Positions 34,000 to 43,713 are shown, counted from the first letter of the stretch. The stretch is 64,000 bases of DNA from Parapedobacter sp042666505 (GCF_042666505.1 NZ_JBHTDN010000014.1:16376-80375), one strand, 5' to 3'. Made by a program: numbers and translations. The notes: generated from the letters alone by a model not told the origin.

Positions 34000-36039
34000 T
34001 CAATTCGTTTCGTTCAACGTGATGGTTTGCTGCAAGGCTACATAACCGGTGGGCTTGACGACTTTCAGCAAAATATCCTCCTGGAATCCGGTGATAGGCA
34101 AGGTGATCTCCGTGCTTTCACCCGGCGCGAGGTCGGGTAAGCTCACCCGTGTATGTGGCGTTTCCAGCACATAGCCCTGTACCCTGTAGGCCGGGAAATC
34201 GGGCCGCGCACTTATTTTCAGCCGCAACGCATGCACACCCTTACCTCCGGGCTGAAAACCGGTTTTCTCCACTGTCAGCGGAGCCATTTCCTGTTGGTAC
34301 ACTTGATAAGCCGGCCGGGCCGAGCGATCCGGCCCCACTAGCCCCCACGGCCGGTAGCCGTTGGCATTGCTGCCGTAGTAGCGGCTTTGGTAATCGTTGT
34401 AGGTCCACCAGGCTGCGCCGGCCACGTATGGGCGCTTCCGGAGTTCACCCATCACCTCGGTGATGTGCTGTACCTGCCCGGCTTCACCTTTTGCGTTGTC
34501 TGCCCGCACGCCCCATTCACTGATCAGTACCGGCTTATCGGGATAAAGCCGGTGAATGTGATCCAGCGCCTTGGCGTGGTTGCCGTAGATATTGGCGCTT
34601 ATAAAGTCCACATACTGGCTGGCTTCGTCCTCCGGTTTTTCGGGCAGACTATTCAGCCGCATGGTGGCAAAGGTATACAGCCTTGTGGCGTCCAGTTCCT
34701 TCGCGTAGGCGATCATATCTTTGGTCCAGCGCTGGCCCTCCGGCGCGTCTGACAGGTACTCATTGCCTACACTGTACGCAATGACGCTCGGATGATTCCA
34801 GTCGCGTTCAACCATCTCACGGAATTGCTGTTTGAACTTCGTGCGGATGGTGTCGTTGTCCAGTTGCTTCGGCGTAAGCTGCCAGTTGCCGGCTTCGGTA
34901 ATGATCAGCATGCCGTACCGGTCTGCCAGGTCGTAGAAATATTCCGCCGGTGTATAATGCGTCAGGCGCTGAAACTCCATGCCCGCTTCCTTCATAAGCC
35001 GGAAATCCCGCTCAATGAGCCAGTCAGGTTCCAGTGAGCCTAAGCCCGGATAATCCAGCACGCGGTTGCCCCCACCCAACCGCACAGGCCGGCCGTTCAG
35101 CAGCAGCTGCGCATCGCGGACCTCCACTTTGCGGATCCCGAAGTTTGTCGCCACGGTATCGTTGCCCACCGCTGCCGCGAGGTTATACAATGTGGGCGAA
35201 TTGACGTCCCACAGCTCGGTTTGGGCGGCAGAAAGCTTGCTGCTGGATTCCAGTGTGAGCGTTTCGCCTGCCGGTATGCGCACGGCGCCGGTTTGCCACC
35301 GCAGCGGAACGGTCTGCTCGCCGAGGCGCACGGTGAAATCGGCTTTGGGCGAAACGGCCTGCTTTGACGCATTGCGTATGCGGACTTTCGTCTTCAGTAC
35401 CGCATCGCCTTTGTCCAGGTCAGGCATCGCTTCCACCTTCAGGTTTTCGATGTAGACCTCGGGTTCCACGGTCAGGTACACCGGCCTGACCAGTCCGCCG
35501 TAGTTGATCCAGGCCGGATACGAACCGTTGATATCGTAATTATCCTTCACCGCCGGCACGGTATTCAACTTCCAGGTGTCGTTGCTGACCGACACGGCCA
35601 GCAGGTTATCACCGTCCTTCAGGTAGTCGGTTATATCAAAATGAAAAGGCGTGTACCCCCCTTCATGCGTACCTACCGCTTGCCCGTTCAGCCATACCTT
35701 CGTGAGGTAATAGGCCGCATCAAAATGCAGGATCACGCGCTCGCCGGACGTGGGCTTCCACGCAAATGATTTGCGGTACCATGCTGTGCCCGTGTAAAAC
35801 AGGTAACGCGGATCGGAAGAAAAGCAGTGCGGCACCGTCACGATGTCCTGTCTATTGGTCCGGGTTATGCCATCAAGGTACCATTGACCGCTTACGCCCT
35901 GATCGGCCAGATCAAGCGCAAATGTCCATTCGCCGTGCAGCGTGATGGCGTTGGGATGCCGGATATGGTATTGGGCAGACACGCCACCCGTAAAACCACA
36001 GGCCAAAACCAGCAGGATCAATCGTTTAATTCCGTTCAT
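34000..36039 (-). CDS. Glycoside hydrolase family 2 (beta-glucuronidase/galactosidase-like)
   Basis: 679 residues with a signal peptide (LILLVLACGFTGGVSAQ). Domains in order: sugar-binding jelly roll (about 25-195, LHGEWTFALD, VWLNGQAVGTHEGGYTPFHF), Ig-like (200-305), TIM barrel (310-590) and a C-terminal beta domain. The acid/base is Glu427 in AYSVGNEYLS, the nucleophile Glu508 in VLISEWG. These are the GH2 catalytic positions. Periplasmic retaining exo-enzyme releasing a beta-linked sugar; which one cannot be said. Lies between the six-hairpin enzyme and the FAD oxidoreductase in the operon. Confidence 0.88.
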   Translation of the reverse strand: MNGIKRLILLVLACGFTGGVSAQYHIRHPNAITLHGEWTFALDLADQGVSGQWYLDGITRTNRQDIVTVPHCFSSDPRYLFYTGTAWYRKSFAWKPTSGERVILHFDAAYYLTKVWLNGQAVGTHEGGYTPFHFDITDYLKDGDNLLAVSVSNDTWKLNTVPAVKDNYDINGSYPAWINYGGLVRPVYLTVEPEVYIENLKVEAMPDLDKGDAVLKTKVRIRNASKQAVSPKADFTVRLGEQTVPLRWQTGAVRIPAGETLTLESSSKLSAAQTELWDVNSPTLYNLAAAVGNDTVATNFGIRKVEVRDAQLLLNGRPVRLGGGNRVLDYPGLGSLEPDWLIERDFRLMKEAGMEFQRLTHYTPAEYFYDLADRYGMLIITEAGNWQLTPKQLDNDTIRTKFKQQFREMVERDWNHPSVIAYSVGNEYLSDAPEGQRWTKDMIAYAKELDATRLYTFATMRLNSLPEKPEDEASQYVDFISANIYGNHAKALDHIHRLYPDKPVLISEWGVRADNAKGEAGQVQHITEVMGELRKRPYVAGAAWWTYNDYQSRYYGSNANGYRPWGLVGPDRSARPAYQVYQQEMAPLTVEKTGFQPGGKGVHALRLKISARPDFPAYRVQGYVLETPHTRVSLPDLAPGESTEITLPITGFQEDILLKVVKPTGYVALQQTITLNETN

Positions 36040-36056
36040 CTCAATACAAGTTAAGT

Positions 36057-38660
36057 CTAGTTCGTTAATTTGATTACCTTCAGTCCCAAAGGCGGTAAAT
36101 CTACCGCGAAACGTCCATCTTCCACCCGCACGTCCTCGAGTTTCTCGCCCTTTTCATCTAATAAAACGGCGGTGGAATATGCCGGCAGCGCAAGCCCTTC
36201 GAGCGATACCGAACTGCGCTGCGCCGTCGTGCTGTTGTTCAATAGCATCACGTACATTGCGGTTCCACGGGTTGCTTTCGCCGCCATGAAATCCACCCGG
36301 GGGTTTTCAACGGTTACCGCCCCTACCGGGAGATACAGCGTTGCCGGAGCACCGAAAATCTGTCCGTCGGCAAAACCATACGGCTGGTGCGGCCCCACCT
36401 TCGGCGTGATGAAGCCTTTGGGAAAATTGATCTGTCCATCAGAGCGTAAAGCGATTTCCGCAATCAGGTAATCCGTGATCCACCCCACCTGCCACCACGC
36501 ATGATGGGGGAACGGGCCTGACCCGGCATCCATTCGCGCCCAGTAGTAGGAAGCCACGCGGGTGGCCGGATCCACGAAGGCATCGCGACCCCAGGCAGCG
36601 GCGCGCGCCATATCCAAAAACAGGCGCTCACCCGTCAGGCCCGCCATCCGTACAAACAGGCCGGCATGGCTGGCCAGCAGGATCGGGCCGCCACCGTTTG
36701 CCGAGCCCAGTGTTCCTCCATGCTCAAAACTAAGGCCTACCTGCGTAATTTCCCAATCTTCCTTTCGCTTTCCTTTTACTTCCTTGACCCGTTGCGAGGG
36801 TGTCGGATGGGTATACACAGAGGCCGTGTAAATCCTCGCCGCATCAATGGCAGCCTGGCGGTATACGGTATCGCCCGTCTGCTCATAGAGGTCCAGCAAC
36901 GCCTGGGCGCTTTGTCCTGTCGCAAAGTCCGGTACAAAGCGCACATCGCCGCATACCCCCAGGAAATGCCCCTTGTTTACGGCCTCACGCACGTACCAGT
37001 CGGCACCCCGGATAGCGCCCTGAAGGTATTTTTTATCGCCCAGCAGGCGGTGGGCCACCAGGAGCCCATAGAACGTAGGGCGCAAATCCAGCTGATCGGT
37101 AAATGCAGGCTGCTCGGTATGCCGGTCGTACGCCACCTGCCAGCTTCCGTCGGGCCGTTGCCATTCCAGTAACTTGTCTGCTCCCCGCCTCAGGCGGTCT
37201 TTCAGTTCCTTGTCATCCGGCTCGAAAAGCAGAATGTTGCCAATGTCCAGCAGCGTATAGTACGTCAGGGCAATGGGTTCCACATAATCGCCCCACTCTT
37301 CGGTAAACCGCTTGCTTTTCCATAAGTAATACTGTCCAACCGCTGCGCCCTGGAAAAACCCATCTGCGGTCTGCTGCTGTGTCAGTTTAAAGTTCCGCGC
37401 CGGCTGCAGCCGGGTTTCGTTCAGCACGGCATCCTGCGTAATGCGGGCCAGCATCCACATGGCTCCGTAATCCGCGTTTTTCATCGCGTCTTTATCGGCA
37501 CCCACTACTCCTCCAAGATACGATTGCGCCCCTATCTCCAGCCCCTGGTAGTTATGGACGTTCCATAGCGATGTCGAGTCGTCCTTCAGGTAGTCCAGCA
37601 TTGAGCGCACGCGGTCGGTAAGTGACTGCCGCGTATTCTTAAGCCGCACGGCTTCATCAAAGTCATAGACGTCATAGATGGCGTGTTTGTATACCTCAAA
37701 CCAGTCGGCGCGTTGCAGCGAATACCTGAACCGGAAGACGCGTTCTTCACCCGCATTCAGGTAGGAATCCACCTCACCCAGCACCGGATGGTACAGTGTG
37801 GGAGAAAGCCCGCCCCCGCGGTTCATCAGCGACAGCCCGAGCCGCCATTGGTCGCGCGAATCCCTGCTGGCCACCCAGGGATCAGCGGCCGTGCCCGGTT
37901 CGGGGATTACGGCCAACGTCACGCCCTGTTTGTTTTGGATGAAAGGTGCCAGCGTGCTTGCCGTACGTTCGCGCACCACCACCGGGAGGCTGGGGATGCC
38001 CTGCCCGTAGGCATACGCCCGCAGCAGGTCCGGCTGGATGGCACGGCCCTGGAAATAACCGGGCAGCATGGCCCATTCCAGATTGCCCGGCTCGGTGTTG
38101 AAAAGTGTGGGCGTCGCAAATGAAAAATAACCGGCCTGTCTGGCCGTCACACGCATTTCCACGAGCACATCATGGCTATAAAGGCGATCCAGCGACCAGG
38201 TGATCTGCGCGGTAAACCGATCCGTTTGGTGCATAAATTCTACCCCGTGGGCCGAGGATCTGGCGCTTGACGGAAAAAACGAAACCGCCTCGCCCGCCGT
38301 ATTCAGCGGCACCGGACGGAAGCAATCCCGCCACCGGCTAACAATGTATTTATATTCGTCAAAGACATGGCCTTTCGCTTCGGAAAGCAGCCCGGTATTT
38401 ATGGTCGTATCGGGCTTGCCGGCCGTATATAGCCCCACGTAGCTACCCTCCGGACCGTCCAGTGCGAGGGAATCCGTACCGGGACTGAGGACGATTTCCT
38501 GCAGCACATACCCATCGGCGGTGGGTACCCATTTCAAGCGCAGGTGCCGGTTTTCCAGCACCACGTCCTGTTGGGCAAATAAGCAGGCCGGCATCAGGTG
38601 TGCCAGCAGCAGCAGAATCCATGTAAAGGATTGTTTTTCGAAACGTCTCATAGTCATCAA
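36057..38660 (-). CDS. Putative (alpha/alpha)6-barrel glycosidase, unclassified
   Basis: 867 residues with a signal peptide (WILLLLAHLMPACLFAQ). An N-terminal beta-sandwich region to about 300 is followed by helical-hairpin repeats: ADKLLEWQRPDGSWQVAYDR, FYGLLVAHRLLGDKKYLQGA, GADWYVREAVNKGHFLGVCG, GQSAQALLDLYEQTGDTVYR. This fits six-hairpin glycosidase-like proteins. The C-terminus is a beta domain (YVMLLNNSTTAQRSS, LPPLGLKVIKL). I cannot assign a GH or PL family. Periplasmic; its start overlaps the GH31 gene by four bases, so the two are translated together. One segment, VKEVKGKRKEDWEIT (near 638), looks like a lysine-rich surface insertion. Confidence 0.6.
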   Translation of the reverse strand: MMTMRRFEKQSFTWILLLLAHLMPACLFAQQDVVLENRHLRLKWVPTADGYVLQEIVLSPGTDSLALDGPEGSYVGLYTAGKPDTTINTGLLSEAKGHVFDEYKYIVSRWRDCFRPVPLNTAGEAVSFFPSSARSSAHGVEFMHQTDRFTAQITWSLDRLYSHDVLVEMRVTARQAGYFSFATPTLFNTEPGNLEWAMLPGYFQGRAIQPDLLRAYAYGQGIPSLPVVVRERTASTLAPFIQNKQGVTLAVIPEPGTAADPWVASRDSRDQWRLGLSLMNRGGGLSPTLYHPVLGEVDSYLNAGEERVFRFRYSLQRADWFEVYKHAIYDVYDFDEAVRLKNTRQSLTDRVRSMLDYLKDDSTSLWNVHNYQGLEIGAQSYLGGVVGADKDAMKNADYGAMWMLARITQDAVLNETRLQPARNFKLTQQQTADGFFQGAAVGQYYLWKSKRFTEEWGDYVEPIALTYYTLLDIGNILLFEPDDKELKDRLRRGADKLLEWQRPDGSWQVAYDRHTEQPAFTDQLDLRPTFYGLLVAHRLLGDKKYLQGAIRGADWYVREAVNKGHFLGVCGDVRFVPDFATGQSAQALLDLYEQTGDTVYRQAAIDAARIYTASVYTHPTPSQRVKEVKGKRKEDWEITQVGLSFEHGGTLGSANGGGPILLASHAGLFVRMAGLTGERLFLDMARAAAWGRDAFVDPATRVASYYWARMDAGSGPFPHHAWWQVGWITDYLIAEIALRSDGQINFPKGFITPKVGPHQPYGFADGQIFGAPATLYLPVGAVTVENPRVDFMAAKATRGTAMYVMLLNNSTTAQRSSVSLEGLALPAYSTAVLLDEKGEKLEDVRVEDGRFAVDLPPLGLKVIKLTN

Positions 38661-40969
38661 TCAAGGGGTGTTAAGTGATATTCCACAGCGGGTTCGATCA
38701 GAAAGGCAAACGATGACTGCAGGTCATCCAACCCGATGATCTGTGCCTGCCCCGATGCACGGTTTTCAATGCGGTATTTCCCCGGTCTCCAGCCGGCGAA
38801 AGATTTGTGGATAACGGCTGCACGCTCACCGTCGGGGAAGTAAAAGCGATAGGTAAACGGCTCATCCGATGTCGGGTAAACCCGGGCGTGGTAACGCTGG
38901 TCGGCTTGTTCGATGACCACGCCTTTGCCGCCAACGAATACCGGTATCTTATCCAAGGGAAACGGATAGTTCTCCAGCGTTGTGGGGCCTTCGAACCACT
39001 GTTTGGTTTCATAATCCATCCATCTGCCCGCCGGAAGGTAGACACTCCGTGTCTTGGCAGTAGCATAATCATTGCCATACAACGGCGTTGCCAGCAAGGA
39101 CTCCCCCAGCATCCACGCATATTGGCGACGTTGCGTTCCCGCTAAGCGGTACGTGGCTGAATCATGGGGAAATGCCAGCGGCAGCGGGGTCATGGCGTAG
39201 GGAAAGCCGGTGTGATAACCTTTGACGGCTTCGCTGTATATATAAGCGGCATGCGCCGCGTGCCAATGGGCTGCCTTCTTCACGGCGAATTCGTAGGTAG
39301 GGGATTCCAGGTGCCACGGCCCGTATCCCATGGCCATTACCGGGCTTACGGCGACGGCCATCGCATTGCGGACGAAATACAGCTTCTGATCATCGGTCAA
39401 GGGCTTCTCCAGGTACTTACCGGCTACAATATCCAGGTAAACCGCTGAAACGCCGCTCGCCGCATAATTAAGGCCATTGATCAACGGACGGTCTTGGTCA
39501 AACCCGTGCTTCGTGTCTTCCAGCCTGAGGATGTCGCCAGCCACCGAATATGCGCTGTTCCTGGCCATGACCAAGTACCCGCGATCCATCAACGCTTCGT
39601 TTACCTTGTTCAGCTTGGCATCGTTATCAAGTTTCTTTCCATCAAAGAGCATCAAGTCTTCTTTAAAACCATCCACTCCCCACCGGTCTGCGCCTGCTAC
39701 GTACCAATCCACGGCCTCCGGATTTTCACCATCCAACAGGAATACACTTCCCTGCGGAAAATTCACCCGATAGGTCTCGGGCTTTCCGTCGCTGCCGCCC
39801 GTAAAATAGTTCTTCGCAAGACCTTCCTGCATATATTTTCCGTCGTTCTCCGATGTGTAAAAGCCTCCATACTTCTTGGGGGCCTTGAAGTTTACGCGCA
39901 AGCCCAGCAAGAGGCTGATATCCCGGGCCCGGAAAAAATCCTTGAACGCTTGCGGATCCGGATAGCGCGGGTTGGGCAGGCCATCCTTTCTGCCCGCAGT
40001 AGCCGCATCATCCCAAATACCGAAACTCGTGGTAGCGCCTTCTGTGGGTTTGCGCCGCTCACCCTTCCAGAATCCGGATCCCACCACCGCCCATTTCAGC
40101 GGATATCCGTGCTCCAGATAAGCCGCAATGTCCTGCTCCACGGAAGATTGGTAAGTGTTCCAACCCAGCGAACCAAATGCCTCGTAGCCCAACTCGAAAA
40201 ATCGGTACTTCGGCTTCAGATCCGGATAACCTTCCACTGCCTTCACCTGTTTGTAGGCCTGGTAAATCTGCTTGGGTGTACCGAAAAAATAGTAAACCGT
40301 GGCGGCTTTTGCTGCGGCAACGCCAAGCCTGTTTTCTGTTGGGGTGATGGCCACCCGCTTGGTCTGCTCGCTGAACAGTACCTGCGCAAAATTGTGGGCC
40401 GGGAAAATGGTAAACGTAGAGATAAAACGATGCTCGTTGTTACGGTTTCCGAAATCATCGTCCCTGAATCCCGTAACATCGGTACTGGCGCCGAAGCCAC
40501 CGTGGTCTCCCAGCCCATATGCAGGACTGAGCGGTGCGGCTCCGAAGTCGATACGATACAGCTGCTCCGATACTGCTGTGTGACCCTCAGGTGTCAGTGT
40601 CATCGAAAAGAAATCATCACCAAGCCGGAGGCGTATTTTGGCGGTCAAACCGGCCGTGTTTGTCACACGGGCGATGAGTGAGTCGCCACCGTATTGCAGC
40701 ACACGTGCCACATGGATGCCGTGGGTGCCGGTATCGGTCGCATGGGCGAAGAGCGGATTTCCCAATACATGTGGAGAAATGTGCTTTTGCGCGCTTTCCG
40801 CCCACATGGCCAGCGTGGTGGTATCGACATGGAGGGTATAGCCGGCACGGGCAATCACCAAGGTTGCTTCGCGTTGCGCATGCGCCGCGGCCGCTCCCAG
40901 AAGCAACCACAGCGCAATGACAGCGCACTTAAGCCGGGCATTTGAGATCTTCTGCAAGTACAACTCCAC
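38657..40969 (-). CDS. Glycoside hydrolase family 31-like enzyme
   Basis: 770 residues with a signal peptide (VIALWLLLGAAAAHAQ, from about residue 17). N-terminal beta-sandwich, then a TIM barrel from about 250 (KYRFFELGYEAFGSLGWNTY; LKWAVVGSGFW) to the nucleophile region RWGVDGFKEDLML with Asp438, comparable to the KTD of alpha-xylosidases. C-terminal beta domains (SVYLPAGRWMDYETKQWFEG). The usual acid/base motif WxGD is not seen; MARNSAYSVAGDILRLEDT occupies its place. Periplasmic; probably acts on an alpha-linked sugar. Confidence 0.82.
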   Translation of the reverse strand: MELYLQKISNARLKCAVIALWLLLGAAAAHAQREATLVIARAGYTLHVDTTTLAMWAESAQKHISPHVLGNPLFAHATDTGTHGIHVARVLQYGGDSLIARVTNTAGLTAKIRLRLGDDFFSMTLTPEGHTAVSEQLYRIDFGAAPLSPAYGLGDHGGFGASTDVTGFRDDDFGNRNNEHRFISTFTIFPAHNFAQVLFSEQTKRVAITPTENRLGVAAAKAATVYYFFGTPKQIYQAYKQVKAVEGYPDLKPKYRFFELGYEAFGSLGWNTYQSSVEQDIAAYLEHGYPLKWAVVGSGFWKGERRKPTEGATTSFGIWDDAATAGRKDGLPNPRYPDPQAFKDFFRARDISLLLGLRVNFKAPKKYGGFYTSENDGKYMQEGLAKNYFTGGSDGKPETYRVNFPQGSVFLLDGENPEAVDWYVAGADRWGVDGFKEDLMLFDGKKLDNDAKLNKVNEALMDRGYLVMARNSAYSVAGDILRLEDTKHGFDQDRPLINGLNYAASGVSAVYLDIVAGKYLEKPLTDDQKLYFVRNAMAVAVSPVMAMGYGPWHLESPTYEFAVKKAAHWHAAHAAYIYSEAVKGYHTGFPYAMTPLPLAFPHDSATYRLAGTQRRQYAWMLGESLLATPLYGNDYATAKTRSVYLPAGRWMDYETKQWFEGPTTLENYPFPLDKIPVFVGGKGVVIEQADQRYHARVYPTSDEPFTYRFYFPDGERAAVIHKSFAGWRPGKYRIENRASGQAQIIGLDDLQSSFAFLIEPAVEYHLTPLD

Positions 40970-40975
40970 GCCTTT

Positions 40976-42775
40976 CTAATCTTTGATCATCGCAAGAAGT
41001 TCGTCCAAATGGTTTTCATAGACACTTCTTGGCGTTGTGTTGTGCGCCTTGGCAACGGATGCGGCCATACCGACCACCTCACCCATCATCCCGCAGGTAC
41101 GCATCACGCGGGTACTTCCAAAAGCCACATGCGTGGTACTGATGTTGCGGCCGGCCATGAACAGGTTGGGGATATTGCGGCTGTACAGGCAACGGTAGGG
41201 TATCGTATAGGGCGCTACCCGGATATGTTCTGTGCCGGCAAAAAACTCTTCCCCAGGAAAATAGCGACTGTTTTCTTTTTGCGGAAAATGGAGGTCAATG
41301 GTCCATGTGGCCGTTACTGTGGCGTCGGGATACATCTTGCCCTCCTGTATGTCCATTTGGGTCAGGACATGATCGCCCAGCAACCGCCGGGATTCCCGTT
41401 TACCGCCAATGTATGCCACCCAGGCAAGTTCGCGCTTGCCGTATTTCTCGGTCTTGTTATTCTTCAGGTATGACCAGTTGCCGTAAACCGCACGAAGGTT
41501 ATGGTCACGTATTTTCTCGGCCTCAGTAATGGTGTTCATGTTGCCGAAGCCCGTTTCCCACTGCCAGTCGGATCGTTCCTCATCAATGTGGTATTCATCT
41601 GAAAACGGCAAAGCCCACGGGGTTTCGGGAAAGCTTGTCACCGAATCCACGGGTAGCGAAGCCCAGAGGTTTGACGTGCCTAGGGTGAAATCATCGGCCT
41701 TTTCCGGAGCCAGTGATTCCCCCGTTTCGGCCCGGCTTTCCCGTCCCATACGGTAGTCGGCACCCGCGAGGTAACCCACGGTGCCATCACCCGTACAGTC
41801 GGAAAAATAAGTTCCCGTAAACCGGACTTCCCTGTTGGTTTTGATGTCCCGGCCGATGACGGCCAAAATTCGCTCTCCTTCCATTTCGACTTGGTAAACG
41901 TGCGTATTCAAGTAAAGATCGATATTTTTTTCATAGTTGACCACGTCCAGCTTCCGTTTATCGCCATAGTCGCTTCCGCTCGGATTTCCGTTTCCCGGAT
42001 CGCCGTTGTCCAGCTCACGGACCACCCTGCCCAGTTTGGGATGATGGTTCTTGTCGATATCGCCGCGAAGATGCACCCGCACTTCCGAGCTGTTATTGCC
42101 ACCCAAAACCGGCCGATCCTGGATGAGCGCAACCTTCAGTCCCTGCCTAGCCGCCACGACAGCCGCACACGTACCCGCAATACCGCCGCCCACAACTACC
42201 AGATCAAAGTGGCCGGCTTCTTCGCGGGTATGGTCCAGACCGAGAAGCTCGCGCCGCAGACCCGACATCCCTGCCGAGTCTTGCGGCGGTTCACTGCCCG
42301 ATGTGCTGAAAAGCAATGCATCACAGCGCCCGTTGAAACCGGTCAGGTCCTTCAACCGGATTTCAGTGGCTGTTTGGCCCACCTTCACCTCACCGCCGTA
42401 ATACCACTTCCAGTCTACCGAACCGCTTTCGCCGAACACGCCCCCTACCGGCTTGCCGTTCACCCACACCTGAAATTTACCGGGTCCTTTGGGAAATGGC
42501 GCCCAGTCTTTTGTGCGTACCCAAAGGTGATAGGTGCCGGGTTGCTCAAACTGAACGGTCGTCGTGGCATCCGCCACGGGCCGCCCCATGCCATGTGCCA
42601 TGAGATACGACGATTGGATAACGGGAAACGACTGCTGGTCGATCACCCATCCACCAGGGTCATCAAATGATTCGGTTTCCACCAAAACCTGGGTCTGCGC
42701 TTTTACGTGCCCTGACAGCGCCCCAAGTAAGGCGAACAGGCAGTAACGGGCTATAAAATTCAGCGGAATTTTCAT
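40976..42775 (-). CDS. Exported FAD-dependent oxidoreductase with N-terminal binding domain
   Basis: 599 residues. Signal peptide (YCLFALLGALSGHVKAQ), then a 150-residue beta domain (YHLWVRTKDWAPFPKGPGKF, GKPVGGVFGESGSVDWKWYY) resembling carbohydrate-binding or golvesin-like modules. From about 190 the PF12831-type flavoenzyme: DLVVVGGGIAGTCAAVVAAR, ALIQDRPVLGGNNSSEVRVH, FSDCTGDGTVGYLAGA, AYIGGKRESRRLLGDHV, YRCLYSRNIPNLFMAGRNIS. It shares these blocks with the cytoplasmic enzyme at 31686. It should be periplasmic or surface-placed and FAD-loaded. The ATG overlaps the stop of the upstream FMN-motif gene by four bases, which links the two products. Confidence 0.87.
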   Translation of the reverse strand: MKIPLNFIARYCLFALLGALSGHVKAQTQVLVETESFDDPGGWVIDQQSFPVIQSSYLMAHGMGRPVADATTTVQFEQPGTYHLWVRTKDWAPFPKGPGKFQVWVNGKPVGGVFGESGSVDWKWYYGGEVKVGQTATEIRLKDLTGFNGRCDALLFSTSGSEPPQDSAGMSGLRRELLGLDHTREEAGHFDLVVVGGGIAGTCAAVVAARQGLKVALIQDRPVLGGNNSSEVRVHLRGDIDKNHHPKLGRVVRELDNGDPGNGNPSGSDYGDKRKLDVVNYEKNIDLYLNTHVYQVEMEGERILAVIGRDIKTNREVRFTGTYFSDCTGDGTVGYLAGADYRMGRESRAETGESLAPEKADDFTLGTSNLWASLPVDSVTSFPETPWALPFSDEYHIDEERSDWQWETGFGNMNTITEAEKIRDHNLRAVYGNWSYLKNNKTEKYGKRELAWVAYIGGKRESRRLLGDHVLTQMDIQEGKMYPDATVTATWTIDLHFPQKENSRYFPGEEFFAGTEHIRVAPYTIPYRCLYSRNIPNLFMAGRNISTTHVAFGSTRVMRTCGMMGEVVGMAASVAKAHNTTPRSVYENHLDELLAMIKD

Positions 42776-43713
42776 AATTGTCTGTTTAGTAAATGTTCGA
42801 TTCGTTGTGCAATAACTTCGTTAAAATTGCCTTTATGCGTTGCCAGACGGCTCCGAAACGCCTCGGTCAGCGGCAATTGTTCCAATTTGTCCAAGACCCC
42901 CAGCTTTAGCCGGTAGCTTCCGTCCTGGAAGGTTTCCCACAGCCAATTTTGCCATTCCTCATCGAAAAAATAGGTAGGAGAAAGTTGCTTCAATACTTGA
43001 GTGCCCAGAAAGACGTTAGGGCTGCGGATCAGGTTGATCACCTCTTGTCTGTAATCGGCTTCCACGTTGCCCTGGTGGTCAATCACTTTATCCAACGCAA
43101 AGTACTGATACCGGTGGTTCCGGCTTTTCAAAAAATGCAAAAGCAACGGCGGGTTCACCAAGCCGTCGGTGATTTTGGCAATGGTATCCACCACGCGGCC
43201 ATGGGCGATGTGCCAAAGCGTATAGCACGTATACAGGGCTCCCGGTATGACCACTGCCTGCAGGGACTTTGCCGTAGCGCCGGTCACGGCATCGACTTCG
43301 CCGGGCGAAGTCTTGGTTGCCGACTCCACAAGCTCCTCCATCTTGTAGTCTTTCAGCAACGAGTTGGAGTCTGCCAATATCTCCTGCAGTTTCACATATT
43401 CTTCGGGCTGGAATTCTTCGTGATCCATTTTCGTAAACGGCTGATCAGGCGGAACGGTATACCGGATATAACTCCCCAGCAAGTCCCAATACAGTTCGAT
43501 ATACACGGGCTTGCATATGTCGTCGTCGCACACGGGTGTAAAGATATGCGCATGGTAATATTCGGGCACACCGGCACTATCACGCACCAGCCGCACCTCA
43601 TAGCTTATCCCGTTATATTCGTTTACGGGATAAGCCAATGAATCGGCCGTCCGCGCGTGCGCGACGCTTACATGGATGGCAGCCATAGATATGAAGAACA
43701 CCAGTTCGCGCAT
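42772..43713 (-). CDS. Exported protein with covalent-flavin (FMN-binding-type) motif
   Basis: 313 residues with a signal-like start (LVFFISMAAIHVSVAHA). At residues 141-147 it has DAVTGAT, matching the D-x-x-[S/T]-G-A-T pattern at which ApbE attaches FMN to Thr, here Thr147, within VDAVTGATAKSLQAVVIPG. Before it are VCDDDICKPVYIELYWDLLG with Cys62 and Cys67, and after it YTCYTLWHIAHG. The C-terminal 130 residues are HEAT-like helices. I infer a periplasmic flavin electron carrier or partner of the adjacent FAD oxidoreductase. No apbE gene is in this window. Six bases after susD's... reading order, in the same operon. Confidence 0.6.
   Translation of the reverse strand: MRELVFFISMAAIHVSVAHARTADSLAYPVNEYNGISYEVRLVRDSAGVPEYYHAHIFTPVCDDDICKPVYIELYWDLLGSYIRYTVPPDQPFTKMDHEEFQPEEYVKLQEILADSNSLLKDYKMEELVESATKTSPGEVDAVTGATAKSLQAVVIPGALYTCYTLWHIAHGRVVDTIAKITDGLVNPPLLLHFLKSRNHRYQYFALDKVIDHQGNVEADYRQEVINLIRSPNVFLGTQVLKQLSPTYFFDEEWQNWLWETFQDGSYRLKLGVLDKLEQLPLTEAFRSRLATHKGNFNEVIAQRIEHLLNRQL

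Noticed and set aside
39494..40681. Long plus-strand frame opposite the GH31-like gene
   Set aside because: Antisense shadow of a well-supported gene with strong motifs.
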